This document shows, one piece after another, positions 1 to 4,902 of a DNA stretch of 6,177 nt (the stretch's first letter is position 1; every line of letters starts with the position of its first letter). Position numbers and translations under genes: made by a program. The stretch spans positions 1-6,177 of the forward strand of contig DIFM01000023.1 in the NCBI GenBank assembly GCA_002419135.1. The letters run 5' to 3'. Source of the DNA: Dehalococcoidia bacterium UBA5748. Lineage in GTDB: Bacteria; Chloroflexota; Dehalococcoidia; Dehalococcoidales; UBA5627. Under the pieces are notes generated by a model. It worked only from the letters and a program-made list of their open reading frames with translations. It was not told the DNA's origin and made no database searches.

Positions 1-125
1 CTCTCCGGTATTAGCTTCACCAAATTCAGCGTCCTTTTCCCTATATCTCCCAACCAGTCATCCTCGCTCTTGACCTCTTTCCATAAATCCTTTAATGTTA
101 TTGCGGTCATGTCTTTTATGAGCAT
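1..125 (-). CDS. N-terminal fragment of a probable IS256-family (mutator-type) transposase
   Basis: The gene is cut by the window edge; 41 complete codons are visible. The ATG at 125-123 is preceded by a strong AGGAGG (134-139) with 8 bases of spacing, which fixes the start. An in-frame second Met is at residue 6. The protein begins MLIKDMTAITLKDLW and continues with a charged helix containing EDDW and RTLNLVK. This style (short N-terminal helix, DDW, then a 'TL-LVK' helix) is what I recall from one subgroup of IS256-type DDE transposases, where it precedes the DNA-binding region. The catalytic DDE residues would lie off the window, so function cannot be confirmed here. The leader ends in a candidate IS terminus, which supports the call. 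Confidence 0.5.
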   Translation of the reverse strand, partial: MLIKDMTAITLKDLWKEVKSEDDWLGDIGKRTLNLVKLIPE

Positions 126-192
126 AGGGCGTTCCTCCTTTTTTGTTTTTTGCTTAACTTGAAAGGATACGCCCTTTTCTTTCCCCTTAAAA

Positions 193-221
193 GAATTTAC
201 ACAAAAAAGTTTACACTACCT
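193..221 (-). repeat. Candidate terminal inverted repeat of the IS element
   Basis: Read on the minus strand the segment is AGGTAGTGTAAAC, a run of six T, then GTGTAAATTC. It lies about 70 to 100 bases upstream of the transposase-like start, the usual place for an IS256-type left end. The matching right end is outside the window, so the repeat itself cannot be verified. The outer boundary, near 220-221, is approximate. Confidence 0.35.
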
Positions 222-398
222 ATGAAAATTTTTGCAGGAAAAAAGACAAAATTTGTCAGCTTTAAACCGCTGGCAAATTATCTCGATTGAAAAAGATTGC
301 GCTTCTTGAATGCAGGTAATAATCGATAGCAAGCTACTTCAAGAAAATACCGGAATATGCCGAATGTTGAAAAATGTATTCCCGGCTATATCAGACTG
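222..398. other. Intergenic spacer between the IS end and the stress protein gene
   Basis: No coding region is supported on either strand. Two small inverted repeats are visible: GACAAA-A-TTTGTC (245-257) and TTCTTGAA/TTCAAGAA (303-310, 338-345) with a 27-base loop. Neither is followed by a T-run in the direction expected for terminating the stress gene. Confidence 0.4.
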
Positions 399-854
399 TT
401 ACTCGGACTTTGTTTGCCGCGGCGGTTTAATAAGTACCGGAACCGTCGAGTTCCTGATTACTTTCTCCGCCACACTGCCGAAAACCAGGCGTGAAATCCC
501 TGACCTGCCGCGCGTGGACATGATAATGAGGTCTATATCGTTCTTCTGGGAGTATTTAATAATTTCTTCGGCCGGGTTGCCGGACAACACTTCTGTTTTA
601 GCAGCTATACCCTTTTCCTTCAAAGTCTCGACTACTTTATCCAAATAACGTGCCGCCTCATCGCGGTACGCTTCATCCAGTTCAACGGCAACCTTAGCAT
701 CCAGCGTTCCGATAACATTCGGATCGAGCGGCTCTTTGATTCTTATTAAAACGACATCAGCGGCATGGCAATCAGAAATAATATCGGTAACATGCGTCAA
801 CGCGGATTCCGACAATTCTGAGCCGTCCAGCGGAACCAGTACCTTTTTAAACAT
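399..854 (-). CDS. Universal stress protein, single Usp domain, ATP-binding type
   Basis: A 151-residue cytoplasmic protein, the normal length of a one-domain UspA-like protein. Such proteins form alpha/beta Rossmann-like dimers and help cells survive starvation, redox or other stress. The N-terminus has the family strand and loop KKVLVPLDGSELSE (residues 3-16). The nucleotide loop is STRG at 113-116, nine residues, then GS at 126-127. This fits the ATP-binding pattern G-x2-G-x9-G-S/T with the first Gly replaced by Ser, a common variant. It ends with the usual strand TVPVLI (137-142). The ATG at 854 has only a weak AAGG-like site upstream. It is monocistronic: its promoter lies at 885-913 and the upstream lipoprotein gene on the same strand stops at 952. 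No convincing terminator follows the stop at 399. The family is certain; the specific role is unknown. Confidence 0.93.
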   Translation of the reverse strand: MFKKVLVPLDGSELSESALTHVTDIISDCHAADVVLIRIKEPLDPNVIGTLDAKVAVELDEAYRDEAARYLDKVVETLKEKGIAAKTEVLSGNPAEEIIKYSQKNDIDLIIMSTRGRSGISRLVFGSVAEKVIRNSTVPVLIKPPRQTKSE

Positions 855-884
855 AGCAAACGCCTTAGAGATTACGATAATGCA

Positions 885-913
885 ATTTTACTCCAGAACT
901 GCCCAAGTATCAA
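885..913 (-). promoter_or_regulatory. Sigma-70-like promoter of the universal stress protein gene
   Basis: On the minus strand TTGATA (908-913) is followed after exactly 17 bases by TAAAAT (885-890). The expected transcript starts near 878-880, giving a leader of about 25 bases before the ATG at 854. The flanking bases CCA before the -35 and AG before the -10 are shared exactly with the promoter at 3466-3494. Confidence 0.65.
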
Positions 914-926
914 TGGGATTTGGGCA
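900..926. promoter_or_regulatory. Operator-like inverted repeat over the -35 of the stress gene
   Basis: TGCCCAA (900-906) and TTGGGCA (920-926) are perfect 7-base inverted arms separated by 13 bases. The arm centres are 20 bases apart, about two helical turns, and the -35 hexamer lies in the spacer. This is the geometry expected of a dimeric repressor or activator site. A transcribed hairpin is less likely because the repeat lies upstream of the predicted start and has no T-run. The regulator is unknown. Confidence 0.35.
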
Positions 927-951
927 TAAAAAGTATTTTTCTGCAGAAAGA

Positions 952-1611
952 TTACGGCGCCGCCAAAACCAGCCCCAATCCGTTGGCAAACCCCTCTATT
1001 TCATCGATAATAGGCTGCGGGGGATGTTCCATAACCATGTCAGAAGTTTCCACAGCTCCCATTAAACCGGCAGACCAGAATATACTCTCGCCCCGGGGCA
1101 GCTTTGACAAAACAGCTTTGATATCACTGACACCGACAGCGTGCACTTTTATCCATCCGCCCTCTGAAACGATATCCTCTTCAGATACTATTTCTTCAAT
1201 GAACTTATTGAGGTTGGTGCCGGTTATCAGTGTAAAATGCCACTCACCTGACTCCTGCCATGAGTAAAGCTCGTACCCTTTCATCGATGAAGGTAGCTTA
1301 TCGATGTCGGCAATTGATAAACCCGCAGTCAATTTTCCGGCTTGCTCTAAAGATTGCAGAACCGTTTCATTATCCCTGGGGTCTTCTCCCTGATAAAAAG
1401 AGGAGGAGGGATAACCAAGTTCGATGGCGATAATTTCAGGCAACTCATTTCCCAGAGGCTTCCATATTGTAACCCCCTCAAAGGATTGAGAGGAGTGGGC
1501 AACCCAGAAAGCCCCCCAGTAAACAGGCTCCCTATCGACACAAACTAAAAAGGATTTGCCGGAAACCGGGACTTCAAGCTTGGAGATACGCTCAAAAGCC
1601 GCAGGAGTCAA
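952..1611 (-). CDS. 3' part of the broken lipoprotein: main extracytoplasmic domain, function unknown
   Basis: A 219-residue frame whose only available upstream start is a TTG at 1611 overlapping the TGA of the previous frame (TTGA), with no ribosome binding site. The start is therefore probably artificial, and the coding sense continues upstream to about 1650. Visible conserved-looking blocks are VCVDREPVYWGAFWVAHSSQSF (residues 23-44), GVTIWKPL (46-53), ELGYPSSSFYQGEDPRDN (64-81) and KGYELYSWQESGEWHFTLITGTN (110-132). The protein is rich in aromatic residues and has no membrane helix, as expected of a secreted domain. No catalytic motif is recognised. Confidence 0.6.
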   Translation of the reverse strand: MTPAAFERISKLEVPVSGKSFLVCVDREPVYWGAFWVAHSSQSFEGVTIWKPLGNELPEIIAIELGYPSSSFYQGEDPRDNETVLQSLEQAGKLTAGLSIADIDKLPSSMKGYELYSWQESGEWHFTLITGTNLNKFIEEIVSEEDIVSEGGWIKVHAVGVSDIKAVLSKLPRGESIFWSAGLMGAVETSDMVMEHPPQPIIDEIEGFANGLGLVLAAP

Positions 1612-1844
1612 TTTAAGCTGGTGTGTTTGCGGATTGTAGTAAACACTGTTTCGGAAATGATAGGCTTTTCTGCGATTTCAACATGGCTTAAAGCCTCCAT
1701 TCGGGAAGGAGGGATATCATCTTTCGTAAGGTAAATAGCGAATCCTTCTTCTTTGTCCGCAGTACAACCGCCAACAACCATAGTAAAGACGATTGAGGAC
1801 AGTAAAAAAAGGTTCAAATAGATATTCTTAAAATACCTGCTCAT
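1608..1844 (-). CDS. 5' part of the broken lipoprotein: signal peptide plus N-terminal domain start
   Basis: A 78-codon frame starting at the ATG at 1844, preceded by a weak GGGG-containing site. Residues 1-26 form a lipoprotein signal peptide: basic SRYFKN, a hydrophobic stretch NLFLLSSIVFTMVV, then the lipobox VGGC with the lipidated Cys at 27. The mature part has TADKEEGFAIYLTKDDIPPS and MEALSHVEIAEKPIISE. The final 13 residues (TVFTTIRKHTSLN) are probably out-of-frame sequence before a premature TGA at 1610-1608. If translated as is, it would give a short lipopeptide of about 52 residues anchored outside the membrane. Confidence 0.6.
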   Translation of the reverse strand: MSRYFKNIYLNLFLLSSIVFTMVVGGCTADKEEGFAIYLTKDDIPPSRMEALSHVEIAEKPIISETVFTTIRKHTSLN

Positions 1845-1935
1845 AGCACACCCCGTTTTCTGGAAATCTGCAATTTCATAAGATATAACGTAGCGTTTTT
1901 GTAAAGGTTAGGTTAATCAAAGAGAAACATCAAGA

Positions 1936-2208
1936 CTATTTCGCGTCTTTATTAAAGCAGTCGGAAATATTTTTACCGAAATCTTCGGCCGCCCTGCCAA
2001 CATCTCTGAACTTCTCTTTAACATCATCTTCTTTTAACCGTTCCACCAGAGAATTTGCAGAAGCCGAAGCGCTATCGGCAAACTCCTTTGCCTTCTTTTT
2101 TAATTCCGGGTCATTGAATATATCTCCCACAGCCTGCCCGAAGGTTTTAAAAAGCCCGGCAAAACTCTCGACCGTTTCCGTTTTGTATTCCTGATTTTTC
2201 TCTGCCAT
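1936..2208 (-). CDS. Small amphipathic helical protein, function unknown
   Basis: A 90-residue, charged, nearly all-helical protein beginning MAEKNQEYKTETVESF. The start is the ATG at 2208, chosen because a GGGGGAGG (2213-2220) sits 4 bases upstream. An in-frame TTG at 2301 would add 31 residues, but it overlaps the -35 region. The sequence has the pattern of alternating charged and small residues (FGQAVGDIFNDPELKKKAKE, FADSASASANSLVERLK) seen in amphipathic, YtxH-like or apolipoprotein-like helices. It has no signal peptide or membrane segment and one Cys near the C-terminus. It is transcribed divergently from mscL, so a membrane-surface or stress role is possible but only inferred. Confidence 0.72.
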   Translation of the reverse strand: MAEKNQEYKTETVESFAGLFKTFGQAVGDIFNDPELKKKAKEFADSASASANSLVERLKEDDVKEKFRDVGRAAEDFGKNISDCFNKDAK

Positions 2209-2269
2209 AACGCCTCCCCCTATTGGCAAATAACTATTGTCTTGAAATAATTTCTTCCGGCAACTCTTT

Positions 2270-2298
2270 ATAATATTATGAAAAATGCCAATTTTCAA
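2270..2298 (-). promoter_or_regulatory. Sigma-70-like promoter of the small helical protein gene
   Basis: On the minus strand TTGAAA (2293-2298) and TATTAT (2270-2275) are separated by exactly 17 bases. The expected start is near 2263, giving a leader of about 55 bases. The -35 lies next to a CAACAA/TTGTTG inverted pair (2296-2301 and 2326-2331) that reaches towards the divergent mscL promoter. Confidence 0.6.
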
Positions 2299-2331
2299 CA
2301 ATTATATGCTATTAAATAGAAAAAGTTGTTG

Positions 2332-2337
2332 TATAAT
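2332..2337 (+). promoter_or_regulatory. Candidate -10 element of mscL
   Basis: A perfect TATAAT lies 56 bases before the mscL ATG. No good -35 hexamer is visible 16-18 bases upstream and there is no TG extension. It is in very AT-rich sequence, so a chance match is possible. An activator or an UP-like AT tract could compensate. Confidence 0.35.
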
Positions 2338-2380
2338 TATTAAGGTTCATTAAAAAAATCGTGAAAATAATTTCATATCA

Positions 2381-2387
2381 GGAAGGA
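2381..2387 (+). promoter_or_regulatory. Ribosome binding site that fixes the mscL start
   Basis: GGAAGGA lies 6 bases before the ATG at 2394. It lies inside the alternative 11-codon extension from the GTG at 2361, which argues against that longer start. Confidence 0.7.
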
Positions 2388-2393
2388 ATAATA

Positions 2394-2855
2394 ATGAAAA
2401 AATTGCTTTCGGAATTCAAGGATTTTATTCAGCGCGGCAATGTAATGGATATGGCAGTAGGCGTTATTATCGGTATCGCCTTCGGAGCCATAGTAACCTC
2501 ACTGGTAAACGACATCATTATGCCGCCCGTCGGGCTTCTACTGGGAAATGCGGACTTCTCCGACCTTTATATAAATCTGTCAGGCACTGATTATGCTTCA
2601 CTTAGCGATGCCAAAGCAGCCGGAGCCGCCGTAATTGCCTATGGGTCATTCATAAATACCATAATCAACTTTTTGATTATCGCATTGGCGGTATTTTTTA
2701 TGATTCGTTTTGTTAACAATCTGGGAAAACTTACAAAAAAAGAAGAGGAAACAGCGGCAGAACCGACAACCAAGGAATGCCCGTTTTGCTTATCCAGTAT
2801 AGCGATTAAAGCCACACGCTGCCCTAATTGCACATCGCAGTTGGATGCGGAATAA
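2394..2855 (+). CDS. mscL: Large-conductance mechanosensitive channel MscL with C-terminal zinc ribbon
   Basis: A 153-residue inner-membrane channel that opens under high membrane tension to release solutes during hypo-osmotic shock; the family forms pentamers. The N-terminal signature is clear: FKDFIQRGNVMDMAVGVIIG (8-27), then AFGAIVTSLVNDIIMPPVG. The first membrane helix is about 18-46 with the small-residue GxxxA/G packing face; the second is about 83-107 (YGSFINTIINFLIIALAVFF). After a short charged linker, the tail carries CPFC (129-132) and CPNC (143-146), a C-x2-C-x10-C-x2-C zinc ribbon absent from E. coli MscL but known in other MscL branches. The ATG at 2394 is chosen because GGAAGGA (2381-2387) precedes it; a GTG at 2361 lacks such a site. 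No terminator is obvious downstream. Confidence 0.96.
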   Translation: MKKLLSEFKDFIQRGNVMDMAVGVIIGIAFGAIVTSLVNDIIMPPVGLLLGNADFSDLYINLSGTDYASLSDAKAAGAAVIAYGSFINTIINFLIIALAVFFMIRFVNNLGKLTKKEEETAAEPTTKECPFCLSSIAIKATRCPNCTSQLDAE

Positions 2856-2934
2856 AAACTGCAATTTATAATTATAGGTATTTAGTTTAATACGCCGGTA
2901 TGACGTAACCGCGTCTTAAAAAGGCAGGAGTAAT

Positions 2935-3147
2935 ATGCGTAATTTTCTCTTTCTGACGGTCGGTCTGATTCTAATAGCTAATTTCGTGGTGCTTATGATG
3001 TACGGAGATACCCTTCAAAGCACACACCTGTTCATAGTTCGCGGCACGGTATTTTACCCGGTTGCTTTCGTCAATCTTATACTCGGCATTTCAATGATAC
3101 TATATACGGGTATTACATTTTACAAACAAAAGAATGAAAGGCGCTGA
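2935..3147 (+). CDS. Small membrane protein with two transmembrane helices, function unknown
   Basis: A 70-residue protein with a GGAG site five to six bases before the ATG. The first hydrophobic segment is about residues 3-22 (NFLFLTVGLILIANFVVLMM) and the second about 39-62 (VFYPVAFVNLILGISMILYT). They are joined by a short loop containing GDTLQSTHLFIVRGT. The basic tail KQKNERR would lie in the cytoplasm by the positive-inside rule, which puts both termini inside. It follows mscL by 79 bases on the same strand and could be co-transcribed, since no terminator is visible between them. A TATAAT at 2867-2872 is the only promoter hint in the gap. No family is recognised. Confidence 0.72.
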   Translation: MRNFLFLTVGLILIANFVVLMMYGDTLQSTHLFIVRGTVFYPVAFVNLILGISMILYTGITFYKQKNERR

Positions 3148-3166
3148 CGGGGATTCCGGAAAAGAA

Positions 3167-3412
3167 TCAGAAAGATACCTTGCAGACCGGGCATGTAACC
3201 AGCGTATCTTTCGACCCCAGTAACGACATCATCATTTCCGACAGCATCGATGTATCTCCGCCGGCATGAAAATTGTGAACTGCGGCACGCACCCCACCGA
3301 TTGCCTCTTTATCTCTTTCCGGTATAATATCGGCAAATCCGTCGTCAGCTAAGTCAGGCCTGCTTAGAAGCAGTATAAATTCTCCCTCGGTCCACTCGCT
3401 TGTATCCGTCAT
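3167..3412 (-). CDS. 81-residue protein with HxxH and CxxC motifs, function unknown
   Basis: A small acidic protein starting at the ATG at 3412, with a perfect AGGAGG (3418-3423) five bases upstream and a strong promoter beyond it, so it is very likely expressed. It begins MTDTSEWTEGEFILLLSRPD. The middle has HNFH (His46, His49) and the C-terminus has CPVC (Cys74, Cys77) with only four residues after it. Two His and two Cys in HxxH-x24-CxxC spacing could bind one zinc or iron, but this is inferred. There is no membrane segment or signal peptide. It converges on the membrane protein ending at 3147, with 19 bases between stops. I half-recognise it as a conserved hypothetical, without a known role. 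Confidence 0.78.
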   Translation of the reverse strand: MTDTSEWTEGEFILLLSRPDLADDGFADIIPERDKEAIGGVRAAVHNFHAGGDTSMLSEMMMSLLGSKDTLVTCPVCKVSF

Positions 3413-3465
3413 GACATCCTCCTATAAAATATTATATTTAGAAGTATTTCATTATCGGCAATAAT

Positions 3466-3494
3466 ATTTTACTATTTGATTGCCTTGCTATCAA
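3466..3494 (-). promoter_or_regulatory. Sigma-70-like promoter of the HxxH/CxxC protein gene
   Basis: On the minus strand TTGATA (3489-3494), exactly 17 bases, then TAAAAT (3466-3471). The predicted start is near 3459, giving a leader of about 47 bases. With flanks it reads CCATTGATA-N15-AGTAAAAT, identical to the promoter at 885-916 including spacing. Confidence 0.65.
3476..3494. promoter_or_regulatory. Imperfect palindrome overlapping the -35 of the HxxH/CxxC gene
   Basis: TTGATTGC-CTT-GCTATCAA: 8-base arms with one mismatch around a 3-base centre. The right arm contains the -35 hexamer in reverse. It is a plausible binding site for a small dimeric regulator, and differs in sequence from the repeat at 900-926. 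Confidence 0.3.
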
Positions 3495-3523
3495 TGGTTT
3501 AAGTGTTTTTTATATCTGAAAGA

Positions 3524-3554
3524 TTGACAAATGGAACTTAAAATGAAACACTAT
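3524..3554 (+). promoter_or_regulatory. Candidate promoter placing transcription start at or beside the ATG at 3559
   Basis: A perfect TTGACA (3524-3529) stands exactly 35 bases before the ATG at 3559. The -10 is poor: the best match is CACTAT (3549-3554) with 19-base spacing, while 17-base spacing gives AACACT. If this -35 is used, the transcript would begin at or within a few bases of the start codon. Confidence 0.35.
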
Positions 3555-3558
3555 CCCT

Positions 3559-4098
3559 ATGAATATTGAACAGAGAAGGGAACTCCTGGCTTCACTGCCG
3601 CCGGATGATAAAAAGGTTATCTATACATCGGATGACGGAGCGGAAATCTCGGTTAACAGAACAGACGAACTGACTATAAAAGATTTTTCGGTTTTCTTAA
3701 AAAAGACTGATGAAGAGGAGTTTAGCCCCACATTTGTCCGTTTACTGATAGACTTGCATATCAAAAAAATCAGTAACCCCGATGAAACTGATTCGCTATC
3801 GAATATCTTTGAAAACATCTATAAAGGGGAAGATTGTGCTGCACTGATTGACAGCCTGGGTAGCAAGACCTTCCCAATGCAGCTGGACAGTCTCGATATA
3901 AACATGGTTTTGGCTCAATTGTTGATGATAAAGCAGGAGTTCAATTACGGACCGGAAAAACGCGAAACCGCTTACGCCCCGGCACGGGGATACCTTATGG
4001 CTTATATACGCTGGGTACTATCTGAAAAAAATGAAATAGACAAGATTGTTACGGCAGCCGTTAAGGAATACATGCCCCCGGAGAACTTCGATAGTTAG
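3559..4098 (+). CDS. 179-residue acidic soluble protein, function unknown, possibly leaderless
   Basis: An acidic, mostly helical protein with no signal peptide or membrane segment. It begins MNIEQRRELLASLPPDDKKV. A central region has FVRLLIDLHIKKIS and LSNIFENIY. The C-terminal third has the most conserved-looking part: MVLAQLLMIKQEFNYGP (about 119-135), then ARGYLMAYIRWVLSE (about 145-159). I have a sense of similar 'QE-NYG...LM-FIRWV' proteins in other genomes, but no function. The ATG at 3559 has no Shine-Dalgarno sequence in the preceding 20 bases, unlike most neighbours, and there is no other nearby start. It is divergent from the gene at 3412 and followed by 134 bases without a clear terminator. 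Confidence 0.78.
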   Translation: MNIEQRRELLASLPPDDKKVIYTSDDGAEISVNRTDELTIKDFSVFLKKTDEEEFSPTFVRLLIDLHIKKISNPDETDSLSNIFENIYKGEDCAALIDSLGSKTFPMQLDSLDINMVLAQLLMIKQEFNYGPEKRETAYAPARGYLMAYIRWVLSEKNEIDKIVTAAVKEYMPPENFDS

Positions 4099-4232
4099 AA
4101 TCAGTTTTTTATGGGCAAATAATCTCTTTAATAAAATACCTGCCATTCAAAATTGTTTATAAATATACTGGAAATCCAGACCGTAATATGGTTTAATTTC
4201 CACACATATATTAATATTGGAAAAGTGGAACA

Positions 4233-4784
4233 ATGAGCGAAGATTTAACCAAACCGGCAGAAGATCTTTTGGAAGATCAATATTCCGAACCTGATTTGGT
4301 AGAGGCAACGCAGACTATCAAACAGGTTGAGGAAATAAAAGAAGCGGTTGAAGCGACCGTCACGGATACCAGTTTACCGGAAAAGGTAGGAGACCTGCGT
4401 GACATGCTGGAACATCTGAGCACTGAAGTGGACAGCTGGAAAACATGGCATAAAAAAGACTATCAGAGTGCCATAGAGACACTGAAAAGCCAGGTCGAAG
4501 AAATACATAATGAATGGGGAAATGTATCGAGCAATCTCAATTCGCAGCGCGAAAAGCTGGAATCATTATTGCAATCCGCTCCCGGTATTATTGAAACCTC
4601 AACGCTCAAAGCGCTATCTCTCAGAGTGGCGCATCTTGAAAAGCTAATTTCACAGATATTTAACGAAACCCAAACAAACGCTGCCTTAAAAAGCTCCAGA
4701 AAACAGTTCATCATTTCGATAGTTGCATTAGTGGTTACTATCATCCTGTGGATGATCTTTATAATAATGAACCTGTTAAAATAA
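4233..4784 (+). CDS. Coiled-coil protein with a C-terminal membrane anchor, function unknown
   Basis: A 183-residue protein. Residues 1-50 are acidic and probably disordered (SEDLTKPAEDLLEDQYSEPD), followed by long heptad-rich helices at about 50-115 and 122-145 (VGDLRDMLEHLSTEVDSW, IETLKSQVEEIHNEWGNV, LKALSLRVAHLEKLISQIF). A basic patch SSRKQ (154-158) leads into a single membrane helix at about 159-181 that ends two or three residues before the C-terminus. There is no N-terminal signal, so the coiled coil would face the cytoplasm as in tail-anchored proteins. The ribosome binding site is weak (GTGGA). It lies downstream of another unknown on the same strand but 134 bases away, with a TATATT (4207-4212) as a possible own -10. 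A structural or scaffold role is inferred only from shape. Confidence 0.75.
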   Translation: MSEDLTKPAEDLLEDQYSEPDLVEATQTIKQVEEIKEAVEATVTDTSLPEKVGDLRDMLEHLSTEVDSWKTWHKKDYQSAIETLKSQVEEIHNEWGNVSSNLNSQREKLESLLQSAPGIIETSTLKALSLRVAHLEKLISQIFNETQTNAALKSSRKQFIISIVALVVTIILWMIFIIMNLLK

Positions 4785-4839
4785 AATCATCGGTATCACA
4801 TCGGCTCAGCTGTTCCCCCTGTTTCCGATATCAGCAACG

Positions 4840-4845
4840 TATAAT
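4840..4845 (+). promoter_or_regulatory. Candidate -10 element of the hydrolase gene
   Basis: A perfect TATAAT lies 57 bases before the ATG at 4903, but no -35 with acceptable spacing is visible. The leader that would follow contains a GC-rich block TGCGGCGGCCGGCA. Upstream, ATCGG occurs twice (4789-4793, 4800-4804) facing CCGAT (4825-4829), possibly the end of the previous transcript; no T-run follows it. Confidence 0.3.
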
Positions 4846-4888
4846 TAACCTGCGGCGGCCGGCACGTTACTTTGCATCCGGTGTTTTC

Positions 4889-4895
4889 AAGGAGG
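4889..4895 (+). promoter_or_regulatory. Consensus ribosome binding site of the hydrolase
   Basis: AAGGAGG with 7-base spacing to the ATG at 4903. It is the closest match to the anti-Shine-Dalgarno sequence in the window and suggests efficient translation. Confidence 0.75.
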
Positions 4896-4902
4896 TTTTA
4901 AC

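Larger units (their letters stand above)
1..221 (-). mobile_element. End of a probable IS256-like insertion sequence (partial, runs off the window)
   Basis: The stretch contains the start of a transposase-like gene read leftwards, its leader, and at 193-221 a sequence resembling an IS terminus. Outside about 221 the sequence changes to ordinary AT-rich spacer. The other end and any target duplication lie beyond the window. The family assignment rests on recall of transposase N-termini and of IS256-type ends, which often look like GGTAGTGT followed by a T-rich run and GTGTAAA. It is an inference; a non-IS gene at the window edge is the alternative. Confidence 0.42.
952..1844 (-). pseudogene. 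Frameshifted secreted lipoprotein gene (297 residues if one base is restored)
   Basis: Two consecutive reading frames read as one protein. The 5' part (1844-1608) supplies a lipoprotein signal peptide with lipobox VGGC (Cys27) and the start of the domain, ending in sense at about Glu65. The 3' part continues one frame away. Its frame is open upstream of the first possible start and encodes VYYNPQTHQLK at 1644-1612, directly joined to LTPAAFERIS. The breakpoint is near GAAACAG (1646-1652). One extra A there gives ...ISENSVYYNPQTHQ... and a continuous 297-residue product. I recall exported Dehalococcoidia proteins of this layout, with an 'IPP-rMEALSHVE' region followed by 'VYWGAFW--SSQSF-GVTIWKP'. 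Function is unknown. It is either a recent pseudogene or a homopolymer sequencing or assembly error. Confidence 0.72.

Noticed and set aside
938..949. TTTCTGCAGAAA palindrome as a terminator of the lipoprotein gene
   Set aside because: It is a loopless 12-base palindrome without a T-run in the right position, so it cannot form a standard intrinsic terminator.
310..1267. Plus-strand open frames at 310-648, 736-1065 and 920-1267
   Set aside because: They lie opposite the stress protein and lipoprotein genes, have no ribosome sites and encode low-complexity Ser/Thr-rich sequence typical of antisense frames.
1647..1652. Programmed -1 ribosomal frameshift joining the two lipoprotein parts
   Set aside because: GAAACAG is not a slippery heptamer, and no strong stimulatory hairpin is visible just downstream. 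A mutation or sequencing error is simpler.
2209..2301. 31-residue N-terminal extension of the small helical protein from a TTG at 2301
   Set aside because: The extension overlaps the likely promoter and the GGGGGAGG ribosome site of the ATG at 2208, and its composition differs from the rest of the protein.
2361..2393. Longer mscL start at the GTG at 2361
   Set aside because: There is no ribosome site before it, the extension contains the good GGAAGGA site of the ATG at 2394, and MKKLLSEFKDF matches the normal MscL N-terminus.
3148..3170. GATTC-N7-GAATC hairpin between the convergent genes as a bidirectional terminator
   Set aside because: The stem is only 5 bases, overlaps a coding end and has no T-run on either side.
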